Of a stretch of 64,000 bases of DNA, positions 28,481 to 37,992 are shown piece by piece (positions within the stretch are counted from its first letter, which is position 1; each line of letters starts with the position of its first letter). The stretch is taken from assembly GCF_036924525.1 (NCBI RefSeq), contig NZ_JAZHRU010000001.1:4121001-4185000 (forward strand), written 5' to 3'. Source of the stretch: Bradyrhizobium sp. AZCC 1719. Lineage in GTDB: Bacteria > Pseudomonadota > Alphaproteobacteria > Rhizobiales > Xanthobacteraceae. The notes below the pieces were generated by a model. That model worked only from the letters and a program-made list of their open reading frames with translations, had not been told where the DNA came from and searched no databases. The position numbers and the translations under genes were made by a program.

Positions 28481-29026
28481 ATGATGACCGCGGTCGCTCA
28501 AAAAACGGTGCTCACGGGCTGCCTGGCCCCGATCGACAAGAACGGGCTCGATCAGCTCATCGCCAACGGCAAGGCCAATCCGAAGGTCATCAAGACCTTG
28601 AAGTGCAAGACGGTGGCGGAGGGCAAGTTCCGCCACGCCAACTACATTCGCAATCTCGCGCCCTACATCGTCGACGAGCCGCCGGGCTTGCTCGGCGATG
28701 ACACCGCGCCCAATCCTTCCGAAGCCTCGCTCGCCGCGCTCGGCTCGTGCCTTGCGGTCGGCCTGCACGCCAACGCCGTGCACCGCGGCTGGATCGTCAA
28801 CAAGCTCGAACTCGAGCTGGAGGGCGACCTCAACATTACGGCGGTGTGGGGCACCGGCGACGTCAGCGAAAAGCCGGTCGGCTTCACCGATGTGCGCGTC
28901 AAGATCGACATGGAATGCGAGGGCATTCCGAAGAGCGAGATCGATGCGCTGGTCGCCCACGTCAAGAAGTGGTCGCCGGTCGCCAACACCTTTACGCGGC
29001 CGGTCAATCTCGAAGTCAGCGCATAA
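28481..29026 (+). CDS. OsmC-family protein with one conserved cysteine
   Basis: The 181-residue protein is an OsmC/Ohr-type fold: LKCKTVAEGKFRHANYIRNL, NPSEASLAALGSCLAVGLHA with the first catalytic cysteine, and a closing HVKKWSPVANTFTRPVNLEV. In peroxide-reducing OsmC/Ohr proteins the closing block carries a second cysteine (CPVxNT); here it is serine (SPVANT), so the thiol peroxidase pair is incomplete. The start ATG 28481 sits behind AGGGAGAGAA; the frame upstream is not protein-like. It is first in an operon with the dehydrogenase-like and rhodanese genes. Confidence 0.85.
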   Translation: MMTAVAQKTVLTGCLAPIDKNGLDQLIANGKANPKVIKTLKCKTVAEGKFRHANYIRNLAPYIVDEPPGLLGDDTAPNPSEASLAALGSCLAVGLHANAVHRGWIVNKLELELEGDLNITAVWGTGDVSEKPVGFTDVRVKIDMECEGIPKSEIDALVAHVKKWSPVANTFTRPVNLEVSA

Positions 29027-29061
29027 GCAGTCGCAACAAGCACTGGGGTGCGGAGGTTCTC

Positions 29062-30186
29062 ATGGGTTCGGTGGCGGTATCGCGGCTCGCAGTTGCCGAA
29101 GATCTCCCGGCGGCATCGATCGTGGATCAGGTCGCGGCGATTGCGCGTAGAGAACTCGCACCCCAGGCCGCGGCCATCGACGAGGGCACCGTCTATCCGG
29201 ATGCGTTGCTGCGGCGGCTCGGGGACGCCGGCGCGTGGAGCAGTCACCAGCCTGCGGATGGCATGGCGGACCTGCGCTGCGCCATTCAATCGATCTCGGC
29301 GCTTGGAGAGGTCTGCGGCGCCACCGCTTTCATGGCGTGGTGCCAGAACACGCTGGTCTGGTACGTCTCGAATTCGGACAATCCAAAACTCGTTGCCAAA
29401 TTCGCCGGCAAGTTTGCCAGCGGAGAGATGCTCGGCGGCACCGGGCTCTCCAACCCGATGAAGAGTTTTTTCGGAATCGAGAAACTCAAACTCAGGGGGC
29501 GCAAGGTCGAGGGCGGTTACGTCGTGCGCGGCGCGCTGCCCTGGGTGTCGAACCTCGGTCCCGATCATTTCTTCGGCACCATCTTCGAGCGCGAGGACGA
29601 GGGCGGCGGCATCGCGATGTTCCTTGCCGATTGTTCGAACCCCGCGATCACGCTGCAGCCCTGCAAACCATTTCTCGCGATGGATGGCACCGGCACCTAT
29701 GCCGTGCAGTTTCGGGACGTCTTCGTGCCGGATGAGTTGATCCTTGCCGAACCGGCGGGACCGTTCGTGAAGAAAATCCGCGCCGGTTTCATCCTGCTGC
29801 AGGCCGGCATGGCGCTCGGCCTGATCAAGGACTGCATCCAGATCATGGACGAGGTCGACGCGCCCTTGAGCCATATCAACCGCTATTTGCCGCAACAGCC
29901 TGCTCAATTCCGCGAACTCCATGCCGAGTTCGAGAAGGAGACGATGGCGCTGGCGCGCGACCCCTACAATTCCGACGATAGCTACTGGCGCCGCGTCATT
30001 GCGCTGCGGCTCCGGCTCGGCGACGCCAGCGTCGCGGCTGCGCATGCGGCGATGCTTCATTGCGGCGCGCGCGGTTATTTGAAGAGCCACCGCGCCCAGC
30101 GGCGGCTGCGCGAAGCCTATTTCGTCGCCATCGTTACGCCCGCCACCAAGCAGCTTCGCAAGATGCTGGCCGGCGATGAGCACTAA
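29062..30186 (+). CDS. Acyl-CoA dehydrogenase-like flavoprotein
   Basis: The 374-residue protein follows the acyl-CoA dehydrogenase fold: a helical N-domain (VDQVAAIARRELAPQAAAID), the central beta-domain with GGTGLSNPMKSFFGIEKLKL and RGALPWVSNLGPDHFF, and a helical C-domain ending QRRLREAYFVAIVTPATKQL. It would bind FAD. I cannot see the usual catalytic glutamate with confidence, and the family also includes flavin monooxygenases of the SfnB/DszC kind. The ATG at 29062 has GCGGAGG upstream; the same frame is open further 5' but overlaps the OsmC gene. It is sandwiched between OsmC (35 bases) and rhodanese (50 bases) genes. Confidence 0.82.
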   Translation: MGSVAVSRLAVAEDLPAASIVDQVAAIARRELAPQAAAIDEGTVYPDALLRRLGDAGAWSSHQPADGMADLRCAIQSISALGEVCGATAFMAWCQNTLVWYVSNSDNPKLVAKFAGKFASGEMLGGTGLSNPMKSFFGIEKLKLRGRKVEGGYVVRGALPWVSNLGPDHFFGTIFEREDEGGGIAMFLADCSNPAITLQPCKPFLAMDGTGTYAVQFRDVFVPDELILAEPAGPFVKKIRAGFILLQAGMALGLIKDCIQIMDEVDAPLSHINRYLPQQPAQFRELHAEFEKETMALARDPYNSDDSYWRRVIALRLRLGDASVAAAHAAMLHCGARGYLKSHRAQRRLREAYFVAIVTPATKQLRKMLAGDEH

Positions 30187-30236
30187 GGGATTTCCGATCG
30201 ACTCGAACCAGCAACCACGAACAGGAGAGGCCTGCC

Positions 30237-31115
30237 ATGACGGACGTTCTGATTACTGCCGGCGAACTCGCGGAATTCCTCAAGCAAGAGCCGTGTGTCG
30301 TCATCGACACCCGCAATCCGGAAGGCTACGGCGCGGGGCATCTCCCGAACGCCGTCAACGTCCATGAAATCTTCACTTACCTGGCGACCTCGACGCCGGA
30401 AGGTATTCACGAACTGAAGATGAAATTCGCCGACGCGTTCGGCGCCGCCGGGCTTTCGGGCACGGAGACCGCGGTCATCTACGAGCAGTCGATGAATTCC
30501 GGCTTCGGGCAGTCCTGCCGCGGCTACTATCTGCTGACCATGCTCGGCTATCCCAAGGTCAAGGTGCTGCATGGCGGCTATGATGCCTGGATGGCGGCGG
30601 GCCTGCCGGTGACCACGGAGGTGCCGTCGCCGGTGAAGGCGTCATTCGCGATCGTGCCTGAAGCGGGCGACATCCTGATCGACGCCAAGACCATGCTGGC
30701 CGCCGTCGGCAAGCCCGGTATCGCCTTGCTCGACGTGCGCGACATCGACGAGTGGATCGGCGAAAGCTCTTCACCTTACGGGAAGGATTTCTGTCCGCGC
30801 AAGGGACGCATCCCCGGCGCGGTCTGGCTCGAATGGTACCGTATGATGAAGCCGACCGCGGAAGGGCCGCGCTTCAAATCCAAGAACGAAATTTTGGCGG
30901 AATGCGCCACCGTCGGCATCACGCAGAGTACGCCGGTCTATCTCTACTGCTTCAAGGGCGCGCGCGCCTCGAATACGTTCCTCGCGTTGAAGAACGCCGG
31001 CGTGAAGGATGTGCGGATGTATTTCGGCTCCTGGAATGAGTGGTCGCGCGATCCCGCGCTGCCGATCGAGGAGGGGCTGCCGATGGAGGCCAAGCTCACC
31101 ACCAAGGCGGCGTGA
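30237..31115 (+). CDS. Tandem-rhodanese sulfurtransferase
   Basis: The 292-residue protein has two rhodanese domains. The first (about 5-128, VVIDTRNPEGYGAGHLPNAV) has no active-site cysteine in its loop region, as usual. The second (about 145-280) has LLDVRDIDEWIG and the active loop YCFKGARASNTF with cysteine 238. It should move sulfane sulfur from thiosulfate or a persulfide to an acceptor. ACAGGAGAGG precedes the ATG. Its place behind OsmC and a flavoprotein gene suggests handling of sulfur or thiol compounds. Confidence 0.9.
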   Translation: MTDVLITAGELAEFLKQEPCVVIDTRNPEGYGAGHLPNAVNVHEIFTYLATSTPEGIHELKMKFADAFGAAGLSGTETAVIYEQSMNSGFGQSCRGYYLLTMLGYPKVKVLHGGYDAWMAAGLPVTTEVPSPVKASFAIVPEAGDILIDAKTMLAAVGKPGIALLDVRDIDEWIGESSSPYGKDFCPRKGRIPGAVWLEWYRMMKPTAEGPRFKSKNEILAECATVGITQSTPVYLYCFKGARASNTFLALKNAGVKDVRMYFGSWNEWSRDPALPIEEGLPMEAKLTTKAA

Positions 31116-31289
31116 GGAGGCGTTTGATGATTGCAGTCTGGTCCAGCCGGGTCAGACTGCAACCTTGCTCAGTCTCGTTCGCAGTACCGGCTTAGTGGCT
31201 CAAACAAGGGACGTCTGGCAGTTCCTGGGGTGGAGGGGCCGACATATTCCTGTTACGTTTGCCTCGATTTTGCAGATGGGCGAACGCAA

Positions 31290-32147
31290 ATGGACACGCG
31301 AGTATGTCTCGGCTTGGCAGTAATCGTTACATGCCTTTGCGCAAACCCCATCGCCTCGGCGCAGGAATTGGTCAGGTTTGAAAGTGCTCCAGTCCACCTT
31401 GGTCAACTCCAGCAGCGCTTGGCGCGCGAGCGTGGCGAAGCGCCGAGGGCGGCGGAAACGATTGAAGGCTATCTTTCAAAACCTGAGGGCGAGGGCCCAT
31501 TCGCCGCCATTGTATATCTCCATGGATGCGATGGACTTTCGAAAGATGCTCCAAAGTTCATCGCTGAGTTCATGACCGGCTTGGGCTATGTGTCACTTGC
31601 CGTGGATAGCTTTGCGACCCGTGGCATCAAGGACGCGTGCGCCAAACCGATGCCTGCCCTGATGCTTGCCCGCCAAGGTGATGCGCTGGGCGCTCTCTCC
31701 TATCTTTCCAAACTTCCTTTTGTCGATCCTCAACGCATCGCTGTTCAGGGAGGATCGATGGGCGCAATGGTTGCGCTTCAGTTAGCGTCGACCCATCACC
31801 TCGAAACCTTCGCCGCCCCGCGCGATCTGAAGTTCAAGGCCGCAGTGGCCTACTATCCTTTGTGCGGTGTTGCTTCAGAGGAGCTCATCGTTCCTACGTT
31901 AATCCTGATCGGCGAACTCGACGACTGGACACCCGCAAGGGACTGCGAACTTTGGATGAAGCGGCGGGCCGACAGGGGCGCACCTGTTAAGCTGGTCGTC
32001 TATCCCGGCGCCTATCACGCCTTTAACGTGCCGGCCTTCGCCGACGGCAGGGAAATGTTCGGGCACTGGCTCAAGTACGACGGGAAAGCGGCCAGGAGTG
32101 CGGTCCAGGAGATGCAGAGTTTTCTGGCTGCTCAATTCTCCCGCTGA
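31290..32147 (+). CDS. Exported dienelactone-hydrolase-like serine hydrolase
   Basis: The 285-residue protein has a signal peptide (MDTRVCLGLAVIVTCLCANPIASA) and an alpha/beta-hydrolase fold. The oxyanion-hole strand is FAAIVYLHGCDGLS, the nucleophile elbow VQGGSMGAM uses serine where classical dienelactone hydrolases use cysteine, the acid is in LIGELDDWTPA, and the histidine in YPGAYHAFNVP. The substrate is unknown; periplasmic ester hydrolysis is likely. ATG 31290 opens the signal peptide; the frame is open 53 codons further upstream, but that part is not a leader. Confidence 0.85.
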   Translation: MDTRVCLGLAVIVTCLCANPIASAQELVRFESAPVHLGQLQQRLARERGEAPRAAETIEGYLSKPEGEGPFAAIVYLHGCDGLSKDAPKFIAEFMTGLGYVSLAVDSFATRGIKDACAKPMPALMLARQGDALGALSYLSKLPFVDPQRIAVQGGSMGAMVALQLASTHHLETFAAPRDLKFKAAVAYYPLCGVASEELIVPTLILIGELDDWTPARDCELWMKRRADRGAPVKLVVYPGAYHAFNVPAFADGREMFGHWLKYDGKAARSAVQEMQSFLAAQFSR

Positions 32148-32323
32148 GTGACCGTCAACCTGAGCTCGACTCGAAGTGATCCGATTTTCAGGTTTCGCGT
32201 GGTTCGGAGGCGCTCACTGCCTGCGATCTCGATGCATTGCGCGAACTGGAACCGCGCCATCGCGTCGCTCTGGCGTTCTCGATCTCCGCTGCGTATAATC
32301 GCGACGCAGTCGGGTGGTCGCGG

Positions 32324-32935
32324 ATGTCGATGTCTTCACGCAAATTCGGTCTCGTATTGGTCGCGGCGACGCTGTGCCTTGGCGCGCGCGCCGCTCATGC
32401 CCAGGCCTCGCCGGTGAATTACTGGATTCCGGGCTGGCCGATGGGTTTCAGCGGGGAGGCGAGCGAGAGTCCGAACGCTTACGGCAATTTTCCGAGCTTC
32501 GACTTCCGCGACGTCGGAAACGGCTCGTCCTATGCGCGCTACAATTTTTCGAACGGCTTTTTTGTGGGCAGCCAGCGCAGCAGCATGGGCCTGAGCGGCA
32601 TCAGCCAAAGTGCGTTCGGCGGGTTCGGCTCGCTCTATAGCGAAGGCGTGCAGTTCGGCTACAGCTTGAAGAACAGCGGCTTACCCGTCACCTTCTATGC
32701 CGGTTTCGACACCCTGAAATACAATACCGGCATCGGCGGCCCATTCGCGCCGTTCGATTCCAAATCCGGCACGCTGCCGATCTCCAGCGTGAATGCCGGC
32801 GTCGAATTCCAGGCGACGTCGAATCTCAGCCTGTCGCTCGGCGTCGGCTACGTCCAGCAGTCGGGCCGCCTCGATAGCGAGTTCAACTCGCTGCCCGGCG
32901 CGTCGTCGTTCGCCGTCGGCGGCCGCCGCTACTAG
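32324..32935 (+). CDS. Outer-membrane beta-barrel-like protein
   Basis: The 203-residue protein has a signal peptide (SSRKFGLVLVAATLCLGARA, cleavage near AHA). The mature chain is rich in Gly, Ser and aromatic residues with alternating strands: FSNGFFVGSQRSSMGLSG, GVQFGYSLKNSGLPVTFYAG, and LSLSLGVGYVQQSG. This looks like a small outer-membrane barrel, in the wide group of alphaproteobacterial porin-like proteins. The end is not the usual aromatic C-terminal strand (GGRRY). The ATG at 32324 or 32330 opens the leader; the frame is open upstream without sense. Confidence 0.65.
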   Translation: MSMSSRKFGLVLVAATLCLGARAAHAQASPVNYWIPGWPMGFSGEASESPNAYGNFPSFDFRDVGNGSSYARYNFSNGFFVGSQRSSMGLSGISQSAFGGFGSLYSEGVQFGYSLKNSGLPVTFYAGFDTLKYNTGIGGPFAPFDSKSGTLPISSVNAGVEFQATSNLSLSLGVGYVQQSGRLDSEFNSLPGASSFAVGGRRY

Positions 32936-33068
32936 GGCATGGGCTCGCAGTTAAGTCAGGTCCGTTTTACTCTCGGAAGGCGATTATCAAGCCAACATTG
33001 ATGCGTGTTGCCTTTGGGCAAGAGCCGACATCGACAATTAATAGGCACCAACTCAGCCAGCCGTGCCC

Positions 33069-33311
33069 CTATACGGGGTACCGCCATTTCAGAGCGCGTC
33101 GCACGGTAACTAATGCCGCAGTATTCGCCAGTATGCTGAACCAAAGAAGAGTTGGAACTGACAACGCGAACCAAATGTGGATCACGTAAGCGATCTGCGC
33201 GATGAGGCTGACAAGCAGCCCAACCGAAGTCCAGCCAAGAAGTGTTCGGGGTGCGTAGTCAGAGGTACGGCCGATCAAAAGGTCCGCGATCCATGTTGCC
33301 AAGAATTCCAT
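33069..33311 (-). CDS. Small membrane protein (80 aa)
   Basis: The product has three hydrophobic stretches: an amphipathic start (MEFLATWIADLLIG), WTSVGLLVSLIAQIAYVIHI and TLLWFSILANTAALVTVRRA. It ends in a basic RRALKWRYPV. The gene is somewhat AT-richer than average. No family is recognised. The flanking spacers (32936-33068 and 33312-33508) show no other gene. Confidence 0.55.
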   Translation of the reverse strand: MEFLATWIADLLIGRTSDYAPRTLLGWTSVGLLVSLIAQIAYVIHIWFALSVPTLLWFSILANTAALVTVRRALKWRYPV

Positions 33312-33508
33312 TCCTAGATACTCGCGCTACCTACCCAAGCTGTTAGTGACGCTGGCCGTCCTTGTGCGCCTGATGAACTTTGACGTCCCCCAGAGCTGAA
33401 GCGTAGCGCGAACACGTCAAACAGCGTGCGCTAGAATTGATAAAGTTTTAATGGCTCCCAGTAACTGACGTGCCGTGGGAAGTCGACGTTTATGAGTACA
33501 CGCCCCAA

Positions 33509-35431
<1,923 letters not shown>

Positions 35432-35462
35432 CCGAACGCTACTCCGAAATCTCGTAATTCGA

Positions 35463-35495
35463 CTACGACATTTCGTGTATCACGAATTTTCGTAG
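35463..35495. promoter_or_regulatory. 33-bp palindrome, probable activator binding site
   Basis: CTACGACATTTCGTG and CACGAATTTTCGTAG are inverted copies with 13 of 15 positions matching, around a TAT centre. The centre lies about 72 bp before the -24 element of the sigma-54 promoter and about 50 bp before the start codon of the divergent activator gene. This is the expected place for the upstream activator sequence of a Fis-type enhancer-binding protein and could also serve autoregulation. Confidence 0.75.
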
Positions 35496-35550
35496 CCGCC
35501 AACGTCAGCAGAATCCCTGTGATCTCAGAGCCATCGCCGCAGAACGGGGC

Positions 35551-35566
35551 TGGCATGTGCCTTGCT
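35551..35566 (+). promoter_or_regulatory. Sigma-54 (-24/-12) promoter of the cyanate operon
   Basis: TGGCATGTGCCTTGCT matches the sigma-54 consensus TGGCAC-N5-TTGCA/T with the invariant GG and GC at the right 10-bp spacing. It lies 32 bases before the binding-protein start and downstream of the 33-bp palindrome. The site also shows that the in-frame ATG at 35557 lies inside the promoter and cannot be the start. Confidence 0.88.
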
Positions 35567-35598
35567 TAATTAGGGTGCAACGTCGCGCAGGAGGGCTG

Positions 35599-36981
35599 AT
35601 GTCTACCTTCGACAATCCATTCGATCCCAACCGCCGCCTTCATGCCGGTGGCTGTAGCTGTGGCCAGCATGTCAGCGAGGCCGAGCATCAGGCCGCCCAA
35701 CTGCAGGTCCAGGCCGCCATCGAGAGCGAGCAGCAGCGCTACGAAGGCGTGGTCGCCTCCGCCGTAATGCGCGCGATGTTCCCGCAGGACGTCGCGCGCC
35801 GCGCGTTCTTGAAGTCGGTACGCGCGGCAACCGCAGCGGCAGCGCTATCGCAATTCTTCCCGCTCAAGACGGCGACCGAAGCGTTCGCTGCTGGCGGCCC
35901 GCTGGAAAAGAAAGACCTTAAGGTCGGCTTCATCCCGATCACCTGCGCCACGCCGATCATCATGGCCGCGCCGATGGGGTTCTATGCCAAGAACGGCCTG
36001 AACGTCGAAGTGATCAAGACCGCCGGCTGGGCGGTCATTCGCGACAAGACCATCAACAAGGAATACGACGCCGCCCACATGCTGTCGCCGATGCCGCTCG
36101 CCATCACGATGGGCGCCGGCTCCAATCCGATTCCCTACACCATGCCGGCCGTGGAAAACATCAACGGCCAGGCGATTACGTTGTCGATCAAGCACAAAGA
36201 CAAGCGCAATCCGAAGGACTGGAAGGGCTTCAAGTTCGCGGTGCCCTTCGACTACTCGATGCACAATTACCTGCTGCGCTATTACCTTGCCGAGCACGGC
36301 ATCGATCCCGATGCCGACGTGCAGATCCGCGCCGTGCCGCCGCCGGAAATGGTCGCCAATCTGCGCGCCGACAACATCGACGGCTTTCTCGGGCCCGACC
36401 CGATGAACCAGCGCGCGGTGTTTGACGGCGCAGGCTTCATCCACATCCTGACCAAGGATATCTGGGAAGGTCACCCGTGCTGCGCCTTCGCCGCGTCGAA
36501 GGAATTTGTCACCTCGATGCCGAATACCTATGGCGCCTTGCTCAAATCGATCATTGAAGCCACCGCGTACGCGCACAAGGCGGAGAACCGCAAGGAGATC
36601 GCGGCGGCAATCGCGCCGGCGAACTATCTCAACCAGCCGCCGATCGTGCTGGAGCAGATTTTGACCGGCACCTTCGCCGACGGGCTCGGCAACATCGTCC
36701 AGCAACCGAACCGCGTCGATTTCGATCCGTTCCCGTGGCAGTCGTTTGCGGTATGGATCATGACCCAGATGAAGCGCTGGGGCCAGATCAAGGGCGACAT
36801 CGACTATGCCGGCATCGCCGCGCAGGTTTATCTCGCCACCGACGCCGCCAAGCTGATGAAGGAAGCCGGACTGACGCCGCCCGCCGCCACCACCAAGAGT
36901 TTCTCGGTGATGGGCAAGACGTTCGATCCTGCGAAGCCGGAGGACTATCTCGCCAGCTTCAAGATCAGGAAGGCGTCGTGA
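35599..36981 (+). CDS. CmpA/NrtA-family ABC transporter substrate-binding protein
   Basis: The 460-residue protein has a Tat-type signal (RRAFLKSV, twin arginines at 67-68, then AATAAAALSQFFPL), preceded by an unusually long 66-residue stretch containing HAGGCSCGQH. The mature part is a nitrate/bicarbonate/cyanate-type binding protein (LKVGFIPITCATPIIMAAPM, YDAAHMLSPMPLAITMGAG, FLGPDPMNQRAVFDGAGFIH). Because cynS closes the operon, cyanate is the likely ligand, though nitrate is possible. The start at 35599 follows AGGAGGGCTG and leaves the sigma-54 promoter upstream. Confidence 0.9.
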   Translation: MSTFDNPFDPNRRLHAGGCSCGQHVSEAEHQAAQLQVQAAIESEQQRYEGVVASAVMRAMFPQDVARRAFLKSVRAATAAAALSQFFPLKTATEAFAAGGPLEKKDLKVGFIPITCATPIIMAAPMGFYAKNGLNVEVIKTAGWAVIRDKTINKEYDAAHMLSPMPLAITMGAGSNPIPYTMPAVENINGQAITLSIKHKDKRNPKDWKGFKFAVPFDYSMHNYLLRYYLAEHGIDPDADVQIRAVPPPEMVANLRADNIDGFLGPDPMNQRAVFDGAGFIHILTKDIWEGHPCCAFAASKEFVTSMPNTYGALLKSIIEATAYAHKAENRKEIAAAIAPANYLNQPPIVLEQILTGTFADGLGNIVQQPNRVDFDPFPWQSFAVWIMTQMKRWGQIKGDIDYAGIAAQVYLATDAAKLMKEAGLTPPAATTKSFSVMGKTFDPAKPEDYLASFKIRKAS

Positions 36982-36995
36982 TGAGCGATGCTCTC

Positions 36996-37134
36996 GTGTC
37001 CCGGACGCAATGCAGCGCGCAGCACAGCGTGCGGAGCGGTGCATTGCTGAGCCGGGACCGCCTCACGCGCGGTGGGTCCCGGTTCTGCGGAGCACCACTG
37101 CGCTGCGCTTCGTGCTGCGCCGCGCCCGGGACAC
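36996..37134. repeat. Repeat element inside the transporter operon
   Basis: A 139-bp segment bounded by GTGTCCCGG and CCGGGACAC (perfect inverted 9-mers), with several internal GC-rich palindromes such as CCGGGACCGCC and GGTGGGTCCCGG. It separates the binding-protein gene from the permease gene. A second possible start (TGATGA overlap at 36981) lies just before it, so the element may have been inserted at the original 5' end of the permease gene. Confidence 0.65.
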
Positions 37135-37147
37135 GGAGCTTGTCGTC

Positions 37148-37987
37148 ATGACCTCATCCCTCCGTTTCCGTGCGGCCGTCGTCTCGATCGTGCTGTTCGC
37201 GGCGTTCCTCGGCATCTGGCATCTCGCCACCCGCTCGACGGGCGCTGTCGGCAACATGTCGCCGGAATACGCCAAGCTGATGGGGCTGACGGCCACCCAA
37301 GGCAAATCGGCGATGCCGGGGCCGCTCGATGTCGGCGCGAAATTGTGGGAGCACCTCAGGCAACCGTTCTATGATAACGGGCCGAACGACAAGGGGCTCG
37401 GCATCCAGCTCGGCTATTCCATCGCGCGTGTCGGCCTCGGTTATTTTCTCGCCGTGATCGTCGCCATCCCGCTCGGCTTTTTGATCGGGATGTCGCCCTT
37501 GATCAGTAAGGCGCTCGACCCGTTCATCCAGGTGCTGAAGCCGATTTCGCCGCTGGCCTGGATGCCGCTCGCGCTCTACACCATCAAGGATTCCTCGATC
37601 TCGGCGATCTTCGTGATCTTCATCTGCTCGGTGTGGCCGATGCTCTTGAACACCGCGTTTGGCGTCGCCGCGGTGCGCAAGGAATGGATCAACGTAGCGC
37701 GCACGCTGGAAGTCGGCACCGTCAGGCGCGCCTTCACCGTGATTCTGCCGGCGGCGGCACCGACGATCCTGACGGGCATGCGGATTTCGATCGGCATCGC
37801 CTGGCTGGTGATCGTCGCGGCCGAGATGCTGGTGGGCGGGACGGGCATTGGCTACTTCGTCTGGAACGAGTGGAACAATCTCTCGATCACCAACGTCATC
37901 ATCGCCATCCTCATGATCGGCATCGTCGGCATGCTGCTCGACCAGATCCTGGCGCGGTTTACGCGCATGGTCACGTTCCCGGAGTGA
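37148..37987 (+). CDS. ABC transporter permease, nitrate/cyanate type
   Basis: The 279-residue permease has about six membrane helices, starting RAAVVSIVLFAAFLGIWHLA. The ABC-permease loop near the end (EWINVARTLEVGTVRRAFTV, then ILPAAAPTILTGMRISIGIA) contacts the ATPase. It belongs with NrtB/SsuC/CynB-type systems. The start ATG 37148 lies behind a repeat element and has a weak ribosome-binding site (GAGCTTGTCGTC). The stop overlaps the ATPase 5' end (GTGATGG). Confidence 0.9.
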   Translation: MTSSLRFRAAVVSIVLFAAFLGIWHLATRSTGAVGNMSPEYAKLMGLTATQGKSAMPGPLDVGAKLWEHLRQPFYDNGPNDKGLGIQLGYSIARVGLGYFLAVIVAIPLGFLIGMSPLISKALDPFIQVLKPISPLAWMPLALYTIKDSSISAIFVIFICSVWPMLLNTAFGVAAVRKEWINVARTLEVGTVRRAFTVILPAAAPTILTGMRISIGIAWLVIVAAEMLVGGTGIGYFVWNEWNNLSITNVIIAILMIGIVGMLLDQILARFTRMVTFPE

Positions 37988-37992
37988 TGGCG

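Noticed and set aside
28747..29061. N-terminal extension of the acyl-CoA dehydrogenase-like protein
   Set aside because: The extension overlaps the OsmC gene in another frame and is not protein-like; GGAGG and ATG at 29062 fit the family.
28663..30183. Long minus-strand open frame opposite the flavoprotein gene
   Set aside because: It is antisense to a gene with a clear protein fold and is low in recognisable motifs; high-GC coding strands create such mirror frames.
35557..35598. Earlier in-frame ATG for the transporter binding protein
   Set aside because: The ATG overlaps the sigma-54 promoter and would lie upstream of the expected transcription start; ATG 35599 has a strong ribosome-binding site.
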